In this document: piece by piece, positions 26,243-34,111 of the stretch | How the letters are laid out: each line of letters starts with the position of its first letter | Numbering within the stretch: position 1 is the first letter of the stretch | DNA from: Chlamydiota bacterium | GTDB lineage: Bacteria > Auribacterota > Tritonobacteria > UBA1439 | Length of the DNA stretch: 64,000 nucleotides | NCBI GenBank assembly: GCA_012729785.1 | Contig: JAAYCL010000023.1 | Coordinates: 25,684 to 89,683, forward strand | Direction: 5' to 3' | Program-made: the position numbers and the translations under genes | Notes under the pieces: model-generated | What the model saw: only the letters and a program-made list of their open reading frames with translations | What the model was told of the DNA's origin: nothing | The model's database searches: none

Positions 26243-27421
26243 ATGCCGTTCCTGGACAAGGTGCTGCCGCGGATCGACCGGGTCGACCGGGACCGGCTCG
26301 GCGGCATGCTCACGACGCTCGCGCGCGAGCGCGACCTGTTCCGGCAGGTGTTCAACCTGCTCGGCGAGGGGATCGTCGTCACCGACCGGGAGGGGAAAGT
26401 CACCTTCGCCAACCGGTCCGCGGACTCGATGCTGACGGCGGGCAGGGAGACGCTGGAGGGGATGCGCCTGGCCGACGTCCTCCCCGACGCCCGGCTCCGC
26501 CGCTTCATCGCGGAGGCGCTCAGGGGGCGCGTGGGGATACTCGCCCGCGAGATGACCGTGGAGCGCCCGGCGCCCGAGCACCTCACGGTCACCGTGATGC
26601 CGATCGACGAGCAGGGGGGCGCCTTCGACGGGGCGGTCTTCATCTTCAGGGTCACCACCGCGGAGATGCGCAGGCAGGCGCGGCACGCCCAGATGAAGCG
26701 GATGCAGGCGTTCGGGATGATGGCGGCGGGGATCGCCCACGAGATCGGGAACCCGTTGAACAGCCTCGATATCCACCTTCAGCTCATCGGGCGCAAGATC
26801 AGGCTCTTGCAAGGGGCGGGGAAGGCCGAGCTCGCGGAACTCCTCGGCGTCGCCCAGGAGGAGGTCAAGCGCCTCGAGCGGATCGTCGGCGGGTTCCTGA
26901 AGGCGGCGCGCCCGGAGCCCCCCGCGTTCACGGAGGCGGAGGTGACCGATATCCTCGACCGGACGATCGCCCTGATGGAGCCCGAGATGCGGCAGGCGGG
27001 GATCGCGGTCGAGCGGCGCTACGAGCCGTTCGTCCCCCCGGTGCTGTGCAGCCCCGACCATCTGCGGCAGGTCTTCATCAACCTGCTCAAGAACGCGGTC
27101 CATGCGATGCGCGGGGGGGGGACGATCCGCATCGGGGCGGGGGTCGAGCGCGGGCAGGTGGCGGTGACGGTCGCCGACAGCGGCTGCGGCATCCCCGGGG
27201 ACCAGCTCGGCAGGATCTTCGAGCCGTACTTCACCACGAAGGAGGAGGGGAGCGGTCTCGGCCTCGTGATCGTGGAGCGGCTCGTGAACTCGCACGGGGG
27301 GGACCTTGCGGTGTCGAGCGCGCCGGGGAAGGGGACGACGATCACGGTGCGCATCCCGGTGCCGGCGAAGTACGGCAAGCTCCTCACCGGGGGCAGCGAT
27401 GTCAACGGGGAGCGCGCGTGA
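26243..27421 (+). CDS. PAS-domain sensor histidine kinase, NtrB-like
   Basis: 392 residues with no transmembrane segment, so cytoplasmic. A PAS domain (about 40-150: LLGEGIVVTDREGKV...FANRSADSML) precedes a HisKA domain with phospho-acceptor His166 in GIAHEIGNPLNSL. The HATPase domain has N box FINLLKNAVHAM, G1 VADSGCGIP, F box FEPYFTTK and G2 GSGLGL. The downstream response regulator starts 4 bp after its stop, so the two form a two-component system. The signal sensed is unknown. Confidence 0.93.
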   Translation: MPFLDKVLPRIDRVDRDRLGGMLTTLARERDLFRQVFNLLGEGIVVTDREGKVTFANRSADSMLTAGRETLEGMRLADVLPDARLRRFIAEALRGRVGILAREMTVERPAPEHLTVTVMPIDEQGGAFDGAVFIFRVTTAEMRRQARHAQMKRMQAFGMMAAGIAHEIGNPLNSLDIHLQLIGRKIRLLQGAGKAELAELLGVAQEEVKRLERIVGGFLKAARPEPPAFTEAEVTDILDRTIALMEPEMRQAGIAVERRYEPFVPPVLCSPDHLRQVFINLLKNAVHAMRGGGTIRIGAGVERGQVAVTVADSGCGIPGDQLGRIFEPYFTTKEEGSGLGLVIVERLVNSHGGDLAVSSAPGKGTTITVRIPVPAKYGKLLTGGSDVNGERA

Positions 27422-27425
27422 GGCG

Positions 27426-28754
27426 ATGAAACCGGTTATTCTGATCGTCGACGACGAGAAGAACACCCGCGAGGGGCTCCGGAGGGGGCTGGAGTCGCCC
27501 GCGCACGAGCTGCTGCTCGCCGCCGACGCGGCCGAGGCGCTCGGGGTGCTCACGACGCGGAAGGTGGACCTCGTCCTCACCGACCTCAGGATGCCGGGGG
27601 AGAGCGGCCTCGACCTGATGCGCCGCGCCCGGGCGGCAAAATCCGACGCGATCTTCATCCTCCTCACCGCCTACGGGACCGTCGAGACCGCGGTCCAGGC
27701 GATGAAGGAGGGGGCGTACGACTACCTGACCAAGCCGGTGAACCTCGACGAGCTCGGGATGATGGTGCACCGCGCGATCGCCTCCCGGCGGCCTAGCGAC
27801 GAGGAGGCGGCGGGGAGGGGATTCGACGCGCTCATCGGCGACAGCCTGGCGATGGCGCGGATCAAGGGCCTCGTCAGGCAGGTCGCGCCGACGCGGGCGA
27901 CCGTCCTCATCGAGGGGGAGAGCGGCACGGGGAAGGAGCTCATCGCCCGCGCGATCCATTCCCTGAGCGACCGGAGCGCCCGCCCGTTCGTCGCGGTGCA
28001 CTGCGCCGCCCTGGCGGAGGGGGTGCTCGAGAGCGAGCTCTTCGGCCACGAACGGGGCGCCTTCACCGGCGCCGTCCGTCGCCATCTCGGCCGCTTCGAG
28101 ATGGCCGACCGGGGCACGCTCTTCCTCGACGAGGTGGGCGACACGGCCCCGGGGACGCAGGTGAAGCTGCTCCGCGTCCTCCAGGAGCAAACGTTCGAGC
28201 GCGTCGGCGGGACGGAGACGGTCAACGTCGATGTCCGCCTCATCACCGCGACGAACGCCTCGCTCGAGAAACTGATGCGCGAGGGCCGGTTCCGCGAGGA
28301 TCTGTTCTACCGTTTGAACGTCATCCGGCTCGAGGTGCCCCCCCTGCGCGACCGGAAGGAGGATATCCCCCTGCTCGCGGCGGCGTTCCTCAACGAGTTC
28401 AACGCGCTCAACGGAACGCGGATCTCCGGCTTCGCCCCCGACGCCCTCGCCGCGCTTGCCGCCTACGGCTGGCCGGGGAACGTCAGGGAGCTGCGCAACT
28501 GCGTCGAGGGGCTCGTCGTGCTCTGCCGCGGGACGGAGATCGCCCTCTCCGACCTGCCGGGCAAGATCCGCGAAGGGGCGCAGGAGGCCGGCGACACGCC
28601 GCGGGCGCCGGGCGGCGCAACGATCCGGGACGCGGAACGGAAGATGATCGAGGATGCGCTGGCGAAGGCCGGCGGCTCGCGGACCGAGGCGGCCCGCGCC
28701 CTCGGCATCAGCCGCCGCACGCTGCACCGCAAGATCAACCGGTACGGCCTGTGA
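27426..28754 (+). CDS. Sigma-54-dependent response regulator, NtrC family
   Basis: 442 residues in three parts. The receiver domain (1-120) has phospho-acceptor Asp53 in VLTDLRMPG. The AAA+ domain (about 138-370) has Walker A GESGTGKE, the sigma-54-contact motif GAFTGA and LFLDEVGD as Walker B. A C-terminal Fis-type helix-turn-helix follows (EAARALGISRRTLHRKINRYGL). It activates sigma-54 promoters when phosphorylated by the upstream kinase. An in-frame ATG at 27306 inside the kinase gene is rejected; ATG 27426 begins the receiver domain. Confidence 0.95.
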   Translation: MKPVILIVDDEKNTREGLRRGLESPAHELLLAADAAEALGVLTTRKVDLVLTDLRMPGESGLDLMRRARAAKSDAIFILLTAYGTVETAVQAMKEGAYDYLTKPVNLDELGMMVHRAIASRRPSDEEAAGRGFDALIGDSLAMARIKGLVRQVAPTRATVLIEGESGTGKELIARAIHSLSDRSARPFVAVHCAALAEGVLESELFGHERGAFTGAVRRHLGRFEMADRGTLFLDEVGDTAPGTQVKLLRVLQEQTFERVGGTETVNVDVRLITATNASLEKLMREGRFREDLFYRLNVIRLEVPPLRDRKEDIPLLAAAFLNEFNALNGTRISGFAPDALAALAAYGWPGNVRELRNCVEGLVVLCRGTEIALSDLPGKIREGAQEAGDTPRAPGGATIRDAERKMIEDALAKAGGSRTEAARALGISRRTLHRKINRYGL

Positions 28755-28986
28755 ACCGCCTGGGGCACGGGCGCGCGCGCGGGCGCGCGAATGCCGCACA
28801 CATCCGTGCGGCGGCATCCGCCGAGGCGCGGTCGAGGCGTGGAATCGCGGCGCGCGGCTGCGAGGCGCCGAGCCCGCAGGGTGGGGATGGGGCCGCCGTG
28901 CATAGGGCCGCGTGCACGCGCTTGCCGGACCAGTCCGGCAGGTCCGACGTCCCGGGCGCATGCCGCGAAGGCGGGGGAAAGCGGGG

Positions 28987-29565
28987 ATGAACGGATACAG
29001 ACCGGGCATGATCGCGTGCGTCGCGCTCGCGTTCGGGGCGCCGCTGGTGTGCGCGTGCGCCGCGCACGCCGCCAAGGATTTTTCCGTGGCGGAATCGCGC
29101 ATCGGCATCACGCCGCCCGACGCGGCCGGGATCGTGACCCTCTCGGGCCCCCCGGGGACCGTCTTCTTCGGCCGGAATCCCGCCGCCACCTTCACGATAG
29201 AGAACAAGAGCGCCAGGCCCAAGCGCCCCCCCGGCCAGGGGATCGTGGGGCCCGACGGGGGGTTCAGCGCCCGTATCGCCGGCGCCACCGGCGACAAGAT
29301 CAAGCTGAAGATCAGCCTGATCACCGGCAAGAACAAGAGCGTGACGCTGAAGGTCCCCCCCGGAATGGCGCCATCGGCCTCCTCGCCTGTCGTGGCGCCC
29401 AGGACGGACGTGATCTCCCAATCCCCGTACCGGCCGTGGGTACGCCCGGCTGAGCCGACGCCGGAGATCACCATCAACTACCGGGACGCCCCTTCGCGGC
29501 CGTCCCCGGCGCCCGTCGATCCCGACGCCGAAATCCGCACGAGTGGCGTCCTGCCGCCGGAGTGA
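28987..29565 (+). CDS. Secreted hypothetical protein
   Basis: 192 residues, no family recognised. An N-terminal export signal (MIACVALAFGAPLVCACAAHA) is followed by a roughly 100-residue region with alternating polar/hydrophobic pattern (IVTLSGPPGTVFFGRNPAATFTI, GDKIKLKISLITGKN) suggestive of a beta-sandwich. A Pro/Ser-rich tail ends LPPE. It may end the ntrBC-like operon but is separated by 232 bp of GC-rich spacer containing nothing I recognise. An open extension upstream to 28912 lacks conservation. Confidence 0.6.
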   Translation: MNGYRPGMIACVALAFGAPLVCACAAHAAKDFSVAESRIGITPPDAAGIVTLSGPPGTVFFGRNPAATFTIENKSARPKRPPGQGIVGPDGGFSARIAGATGDKIKLKISLITGKNKSVTLKVPPGMAPSASSPVVAPRTDVISQSPYRPWVRPAEPTPEITINYRDAPSRPSPAPVDPDAEIRTSGVLPPE

Positions 29566-29613
29566 ATAAGACAAGTGATAATGGGTCAGTTCGGGGGGGT
29601 AGTCTTTTGGATC

Positions 29614-29694
29614 TCATCCCCGCGGAAGCAGGGATCCAGCATTGGATCGCATAGTGCTGGATTCCTGCTTCCCGCCTGCCGGATGGCGGGCAGG
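29614..29694. repeat. Dispersed palindromic repeat, copy 1
   Basis: Left arm CCGCGGAAGCAGGGATCCAG (29620-29639) pairs with right arm CTGGATTCCTGCTTCCCG (29657-29674). A second short hairpin, CCTGCC...GGCAGG (29675-29694), follows. It matches the copy at 45795-45865 in overall design: TCATTCCCGC...AAGC...ATCCAG facing its complement. This class of palindrome resembles the ATTCCC...GGGAAT (dRS3-like) repeats scattered in many genomes. Confidence 0.75.
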
Positions 29695-29697
29695 TCG

Positions 29698-29731
29698 TCG
29701 GAAGGACAAACTACTCGGAAGGACAAACTAC
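29698..29731 (+). repeat. 17-bp tandem duplication
   Basis: TCGGAAGGACAAACTAC occurs at 29698-29714 and again, identical, at 29715-29731. It lies between the palindromic repeat and the promoter. It may be an insertion footprint or a binding-site pair; nothing decides between these. Confidence 0.8.
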
Positions 29732-29781
29732 TATGGAGTTCCCCCTATAACTGCCCCTTGCTGACAAGTGGCAATCGGATA

Positions 29782-29809
29782 TTGACAAGGTAAACCACTG
29801 TGATATTAT
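29782..29809 (+). promoter_or_regulatory. Strong extended -10 promoter upstream of the NYN gene
   Basis: TTGACA (29782-29787), 16-bp spacer, TATTAT (29804-29809), with TGA directly before the -10 (extended -10). Predicted start is near 29816, only about 10 nt before the terminator-like hairpin. Confidence 0.7.
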
Positions 29810-29825
29810 ATGGGCAGAAGTTGAT

Positions 29826-29868
29826 CCCCGTCCGACACGCCGAAAGGCCTCGGACGGGGTTATTTTTT
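29826..29868 (+). terminator. Terminator-like hairpin in the leader of the NYN gene
   Basis: CCCCGTCCGA (29826-29835) pairs perfectly with TCGGACGGGG (29850-29859) and is followed by TTATTTTTT (29860-29868). It has the shape of an intrinsic terminator, yet sits between a strong promoter and the NYN start at 29882. Transcription from that promoter should give mainly an RNA of about 50 nt, with the NYN gene expressed by read-through. Confidence 0.75.
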
Positions 29869-29881
29869 CCCGAGGCCCACC

Positions 29882-30511
29882 ATGCCCGTTGAACCCGCCC
29901 AAAAGCGCGCCATTACCTTTGTTGACGGCCAGAATCTGTTCTTCGCCGTGAAGGATGTCTTCGGCTATGCATATCCGAATTATGATGTTATGGCTCTCTC
30001 AAAGGCAGTCTGTCGCTTGCAGAATTGGCACCTTCGGCAGGCGCGCTTTTACACGGGAGTGCCCGATCAGACCGATAATGCATTCTGGCATCATTTCTGG
30101 AATCATAAGCTGGCGATAATGGGACGGCATGGCGTGCATGTATTTTCGCGCTCCCTCCGCTACCGCAATCGGCGAGTCCGGCTGCCCGATAGCACGCAGC
30201 ACACATTCACTTCCGGAGAGGAAAAGGGTATTGATGTTCGAATCGCCATCGATGTGATCCGCCTTGCGCACAGTCGGGAGTACGACGTCGCCGTCATCTT
30301 CAGCCAGGATCAGGATCTGTCGGAGGTTGCCGATGAGGTGCGCGTCATCGCGAAAGAGCAGAACCGCTGGATCAAGGTTGCCTCCGCCTTCCCGGTGAGC
30401 CCTGTGGTGACGAGGGCGCGCGGCATAAACAAGACTGACTGGATCCGTATCGACCGCACCACATATGACACCTGTATCGATTCCAGGGATTATCGCTCCA
30501 TTGGGACATAG
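29882..30511 (+). CDS. NYN-domain (PIN-like) ribonuclease
   Basis: 209 residues. The NYN fold is recognisable from FVDGQNLFF (Asp15, Asn18), EKGIDVRIAIDVIRLA (Asp118) and DVAVIFSQDQDL (Asp143, Asp145). These are the acidic residues that bind catalytic metal in PIN/NYN nucleases. NYN proteins cleave RNA; many bacterial ones are uncharacterised. Codon use and GC are visibly lower than in neighbouring genes, and dispersed repeats lie on both sides, so it is probably acquired. The leader contains a strong promoter and a terminator-like hairpin. Only a weak GAGG precedes the ATG. Confidence 0.85.
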   Translation: MPVEPAQKRAITFVDGQNLFFAVKDVFGYAYPNYDVMALSKAVCRLQNWHLRQARFYTGVPDQTDNAFWHHFWNHKLAIMGRHGVHVFSRSLRYRNRRVRLPDSTQHTFTSGEEKGIDVRIAIDVIRLAHSREYDVAVIFSQDQDLSEVADEVRVIAKEQNRWIKVASAFPVSPVVTRARGINKTDWIRIDRTTYDTCIDSRDYRSIGT

Positions 30512-30555
30512 CCGGACCAAAACGGCCCAATTGGATAGTGGTCATTCGTTTGTCA

Positions 30556-30600
30556 TTTGAGCTTCAGCATTCTCCGTGCCCTCCGTGTCTCTGTGGTGAA
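30556..30600 (+). repeat. Fragment of the CTCCGTG/CTCTGTGG repeat family
   Basis: The spacer after the NYN gene contains CTCCGTGCCCTCCGTGTCT followed by CTGTGGTG. The words resemble the right arms of the nested repeat at 17575-17735. It runs to within 10 bp of the zinc-ribbon gene start and marks the right edge of the low-GC island. Confidence 0.5.
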
Positions 30601-30609
30601 AATTGCTTT

Positions 30610-30804
30610 ATGGATGAGTACGTGCGGTGCCCGCACTGCGGCGGCGACACGCCGGACGAGAACCTCAACTGCATCTACTGCGGGGAGGCGTTCCCCGCCG
30701 CGCTCGGCGTCTTCGGCGCCCTGCGCTACGGCTGGAGGGGCGTCTTCTGCGCCGCTGTCGCCCTCGTTTTGATCCTCTCCATCCTCGCCTGGCTCGTCGT
30801 GTAA
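30610..30804 (+). CDS. Zinc-ribbon single-pass membrane protein
   Basis: 64 residues. The N-terminus MDEYVRCPHCGG...LNCIYCGEAF is a CxxC...CxxC zinc ribbon. A single transmembrane helix follows at the C-terminus (FCAAVALVLILSILAWLVV). Such small proteins are common and of unknown role. ATG 30610 is preferred; an in-frame GTG at 30538 would translate repeat sequence. Confidence 0.7.
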   Translation: MDEYVRCPHCGGDTPDENLNCIYCGEAFPAALGVFGALRYGWRGVFCAAVALVLILSILAWLVV

Positions 30805-30972
30805 CCGTCCGCACCCTGCGCCTCGACGCGCATATTCCCGCTCCCGCATCCCGGCCTGCCCTCGCGTCATGGGAGGGAGGATGCCGCGCGGATCGTCCGC
30901 CCTGCGCGCCGCGCCCCGCCCGTAGCGCGCGTCCCTCTTCCGAAGAGGCCCGCGGGGGGTTATACTGGTGAC

Positions 30973-32451
30973 ATGGCCTCTATCGCGTTCTTCGGGATCT
31001 TCGGCGTAGCGACGGCCCTCTGCGCGGTTTCCGCCCCCGCGCAGGATACCGCCCTGCATGCGCAGGTCGAGCGCCGCATCGTTGAGATCACGGACGCCGC
31101 CCTCGTCCGGCACGGCATCCCCGGGGCGGTCGTGGGCGTCCGGATCGGCGGCGCGGGGACGTGGCTCGTGGCGCGCGGGAAGGCCGACCTCGACGCGGGC
31201 AGGGACGCGGAGGCCACCGACCCCATCCGCATCGGAAGCGTCACGAAGTCGTTTACGGCGGTCGCGGCGCTCCAGCTCGCCGACCGCGGCCTGCTCGATC
31301 TCGACGACGCGCTCGACCGGTTTGACGCCGGGGCGAAGGTGCCCCACGCCGCCGAGATCACCGTCCGGATGCTCCTCAATCACACGAGCGGCATCTTCGA
31401 CTATGCGAACGACGAGGTCTTCGAGGAGGATTTCGCCACGAAGCCCGACAAGACCTGGACACCGGAGGAGCTGGTGGATATCGCCGTATCGCACGGCCCC
31501 GACTTCCCGCCGGGCGCGCGCTGGGCGTACTCCAACACGAACTACATCCTCCTCGGGATGATCGCCGAGGAGGTCTCCGGCGAGTTTATCGGCGACCTCA
31601 TCCGCGAGAACATCGTCGAGCCGCTCGGGCTCGCCTGCACCGTGTGGCCCGACGGCCCCACGATGGAGGACCCCTGCCTGCATGGCTACTGGGACCCGGG
31701 ATGCACGGGCGTTCTCAAGGATTGCAGCAGGTACGAGCCGACCGCCGAGTTCGGCGCGGGTGCGATGATCTCCTGCGTCGAGGACCTCCTCGTGTGGGCG
31801 AAGGCGTTCGCGGAGGGGGCGCTGCTCGGCGAATCCGTCCGCCGGGAGCAGCGGACCCTGGTCGACGCCGGCGGGGGGGGGAGATGGGGCCTCGGCGTCT
31901 CATTCGTGCACGGATTCTACGGGCACGGCGGGAACATCCGGGGGTACGACATTTCGATGTACCATCTCCCGTCGCGGGACGCGTCGTTCGCGATCCTGCT
32001 CAACAGGCAGGTCGGCTGGGAAGAGTGCAGCGCGCCTGTCGTGGTTTCGGCGTCCATCTTCAAGGAGATCGCGGCGGAACTCGTCAAGGCATCCTCCCTC
32101 CTCCAGCTCGACCTGAACGGGCGGGAGGCGGCGGTGGGCGACACCGTGAGCGTCCTCGCGACCGCGGCGCACCTCGTGCCCCCCTTCGACGCCTACTGCG
32201 TCGTCGAGGATCCCGCGGGGACGCTCTTCTCCCTCGGTCCCGGCGGCGCGGTCATGCCGGGCGTCTCGCCGTTCGCCCGCGGCGTCCCCTTCGTCTCGGA
32301 TCCCGTGACCGTCGAGCTGTTCCGGGATCCGATCCCCCCGGGCCTGCGGCTCGGCCGCTACCGGGTCACGCTCGGCATCTGCGACCCGGGCGCCCGGCCC
32401 TCCCTCGACTCCGCCCGGGAATACCGGCAGGACCTGATCGCCATCCGCTGA
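30973..32451 (+). CDS. Secreted serine beta-lactamase/DD-peptidase-family protein
   Basis: 492 residues. After a signal peptide (FGIFGVATALCAVSAPAQ), a class C/penicillin-binding-like domain spans about 30-370. It has the SxxK motif Ser89-Val-Thr-Lys92 (GSVTKS), the YxN motif in WAYSNTNY and the HxG-like motif GHGGNIRG. A C-terminal region of about 110 residues looks like a separate beta domain. The family includes D-aminopeptidases, esterases and beta-lactamases, so resistance cannot be inferred. An AT-rich TATACT precedes it. The 168-bp spacer upstream holds nothing else clear. Confidence 0.88.
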   Translation: MASIAFFGIFGVATALCAVSAPAQDTALHAQVERRIVEITDAALVRHGIPGAVVGVRIGGAGTWLVARGKADLDAGRDAEATDPIRIGSVTKSFTAVAALQLADRGLLDLDDALDRFDAGAKVPHAAEITVRMLLNHTSGIFDYANDEVFEEDFATKPDKTWTPEELVDIAVSHGPDFPPGARWAYSNTNYILLGMIAEEVSGEFIGDLIRENIVEPLGLACTVWPDGPTMEDPCLHGYWDPGCTGVLKDCSRYEPTAEFGAGAMISCVEDLLVWAKAFAEGALLGESVRREQRTLVDAGGGGRWGLGVSFVHGFYGHGGNIRGYDISMYHLPSRDASFAILLNRQVGWEECSAPVVVSASIFKEIAAELVKASSLLQLDLNGREAAVGDTVSVLATAAHLVPPFDAYCVVEDPAGTLFSLGPGGAVMPGVSPFARGVPFVSDPVTVELFRDPIPPGLRLGRYRVTLGICDPGARPSLDSAREYRQDLIAIR

Positions 32452-32738
32452 CTGGGCCATCCCCCCGTCATCGACCGCGCGCCATGTTCAATGCCAACGC
32501 CGGCGGGACGTGGCGGCGCAGACTCGGCGGCGCGCTCCCGGCCGGCAGAGGCGTATCCTGCAAGAGCACGGTTGTTGCGCGCGAAATCGCCCCCGCGGCC
32601 GGCGACTTTCAGGTCAGGTTCATGCTACACACTGCGATGCGCGAAATAAGCTGATTGAAAAGGAGTATTGGATTAAGATGGATGCGAGAGACCATTCGAG
32701 ATGGGAGATGGAGTAGAAGGAGCGGCGGAGGCGGCGGT

Positions 32739-33866
32739 ATGATCGCGATACGGAAGAGCCCCGACACCGCGGAGAAGCTCGCGACCCTGTCGCGCGACTC
32801 GCGCTACGACCTGGCGTGCGCCTGCGCGACGCGCGCGGACGAGCACCGCCGGCGATCCCCCGATGACACGTGGATCTACCCGGTGATCCATCCCGACGGG
32901 CGCGCGACCTTCCTGTTCAAGGTCCTGCTCTCCAACGAGTGCGTCAACCGCTGCGCCTACTGCCCCCTCCGGGCCGGGGCGGATATCGCCCGCTGCACCC
33001 TCGCCCCCGAGGAGCTGGCGCGGGCGTTCCTCTCCTACTACAGGGCGGGGCGGGTGAGCGGCCTGTTCCTGAGCAGCGCGGTGCGCGGGAGCCCCGACGA
33101 CACGATGGAGCGGATCAACCGCGTCGCAGTCTCCCTGCGCAGGGCGCGGTTCAGGGGCTACATCCACCTCAAGATCATCCCCGGGGCCTCGGACGCCGCG
33201 ATCGAGCAGGCGCTGGGCCTCGCCACGGCGGTGTCCCTGAACATCGAGACCGCCGGGGAGGCCAATTTCAGGCGCCTGGACACCGGGAAGGAGTACCTCC
33301 GCGACATCGTCAGGCCGATGCGTCTCATTGGCGCGCTCACCGCGAAGGGACGCCGCTACGCGGGGGTGAAACAGACGACGCAGTTCGTCGTGGGGGCCGC
33401 GCAGGAGACGGATGCGGAGCTCATCCGCTACACCTGGAGACTGTACAAGGGGCTGGGGCTGGCCCGGGTCTACTTCAGCGCCTACCAGCGCGCGGCGGGC
33501 TCCGCCGCGCTCTCCCCGGTCCGGGGCAACCGCGACCTCCTTATGCGCGAGCACCGGCTCTACCAGGCCGACTGGCTCATCAGAAAGTACGGTTTTGCCG
33601 CCGACGAGATACCGCTGGGGCCGGACGGGAACCTGTCGCTCGAGGCCGACCCGAAGGAGATCTGGGCGCGGGCGCACCCGGAGTTTTTCCCCGTCGCGGT
33701 CAACAGGGACGACGCCGCCCGGCTCCTCCGTGTGCCGGGGATAGGGCAGGTGGCGGCGAAGCGGATCCTGGCGCTGCGGCGGGACGGAACGAGCTTCCGC
33801 TCGCCGGAGGATCTCGCGCGGGCCGTCGTCCTGCGCGGGAAGGCCGTACCCTATCTGTCGTTCTGA
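32739..33866 (+). CDS. Radical SAM protein with C-terminal helix-hairpin-helix (DNA modification/repair type)
   Basis: 375 residues from ATG 32739. The radical SAM cluster motif is Cys68-x3-Cys72-x2-Cys75 (ECVNRCAYCPLR), followed by a TIM-barrel-like region. The C-terminus has a DNA-binding helix-hairpin-helix (LLRVPGIGQVAAKRILALRR). This combination matches the family annotated as putative DNA modification/repair radical SAM protein. That family usually sits next to a uracil-DNA-glycosylase-like/DUF4130 partner, which is not present here. The upstream 287 bp contain no gene I can support. Open sequence before 32739 is not conserved. Confidence 0.85.
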   Translation: MIAIRKSPDTAEKLATLSRDSRYDLACACATRADEHRRRSPDDTWIYPVIHPDGRATFLFKVLLSNECVNRCAYCPLRAGADIARCTLAPEELARAFLSYYRAGRVSGLFLSSAVRGSPDDTMERINRVAVSLRRARFRGYIHLKIIPGASDAAIEQALGLATAVSLNIETAGEANFRRLDTGKEYLRDIVRPMRLIGALTAKGRRYAGVKQTTQFVVGAAQETDAELIRYTWRLYKGLGLARVYFSAYQRAAGSAALSPVRGNRDLLMREHRLYQADWLIRKYGFAADEIPLGPDGNLSLEADPKEIWARAHPEFFPVAVNRDDAARLLRVPGIGQVAAKRILALRRDGTSFRSPEDLARAVVLRGKAVPYLSF

Positions 33867-34111
33867 CCGTTCCTTCCGGGCCTTCCCCGCCCGCGGCTTC
33901 CTGTGACATTCTGTCCCACCTGCGACGGGACGGCCTGTCGACTCTGGGGCGGGATGTCACAACCGTTGCCTCGCCGCTCCGGCACTTCAATTCCGCAACA
34001 CCTCGCGCCGCAGTATATTGCGTTTGCTTGAACGATTCGATCTCTCTTGGAACGCCGCGTGCTTACTAATGAGCGGGATTCCATCCGGGGATCCCCATAA
34101 GGAGGATGCAA

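Larger units (their letters stand above)
29566..29881. other. AT-richer repeat- and promoter-bearing spacer
   Basis: This 316-bp spacer is clearly less GC-rich than its surroundings. It holds a dispersed palindromic repeat (29614-29694), a 17-bp direct duplication (29698-29731), a near-consensus promoter (29782-29809) and a hairpin with T-tract (29826-29868). Short open frames across the palindromes are not credible genes. Its composition matches the following NYN gene, which points to acquisition of the block by transfer. Confidence 0.6.

Noticed and set aside
29575-29793. Small open frame before the NYN gene
   Set aside because: It translates the palindrome and the 17-bp duplication and ends at the promoter; not a plausible gene.
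33867-34111. CIRCE/HrcA operator or sigma-32 promoter before dnaK
   Set aside because: A CTTGAA hexamer is present at 34027 but no matching -10 and no TTAGCACTC inverted repeat could be found.
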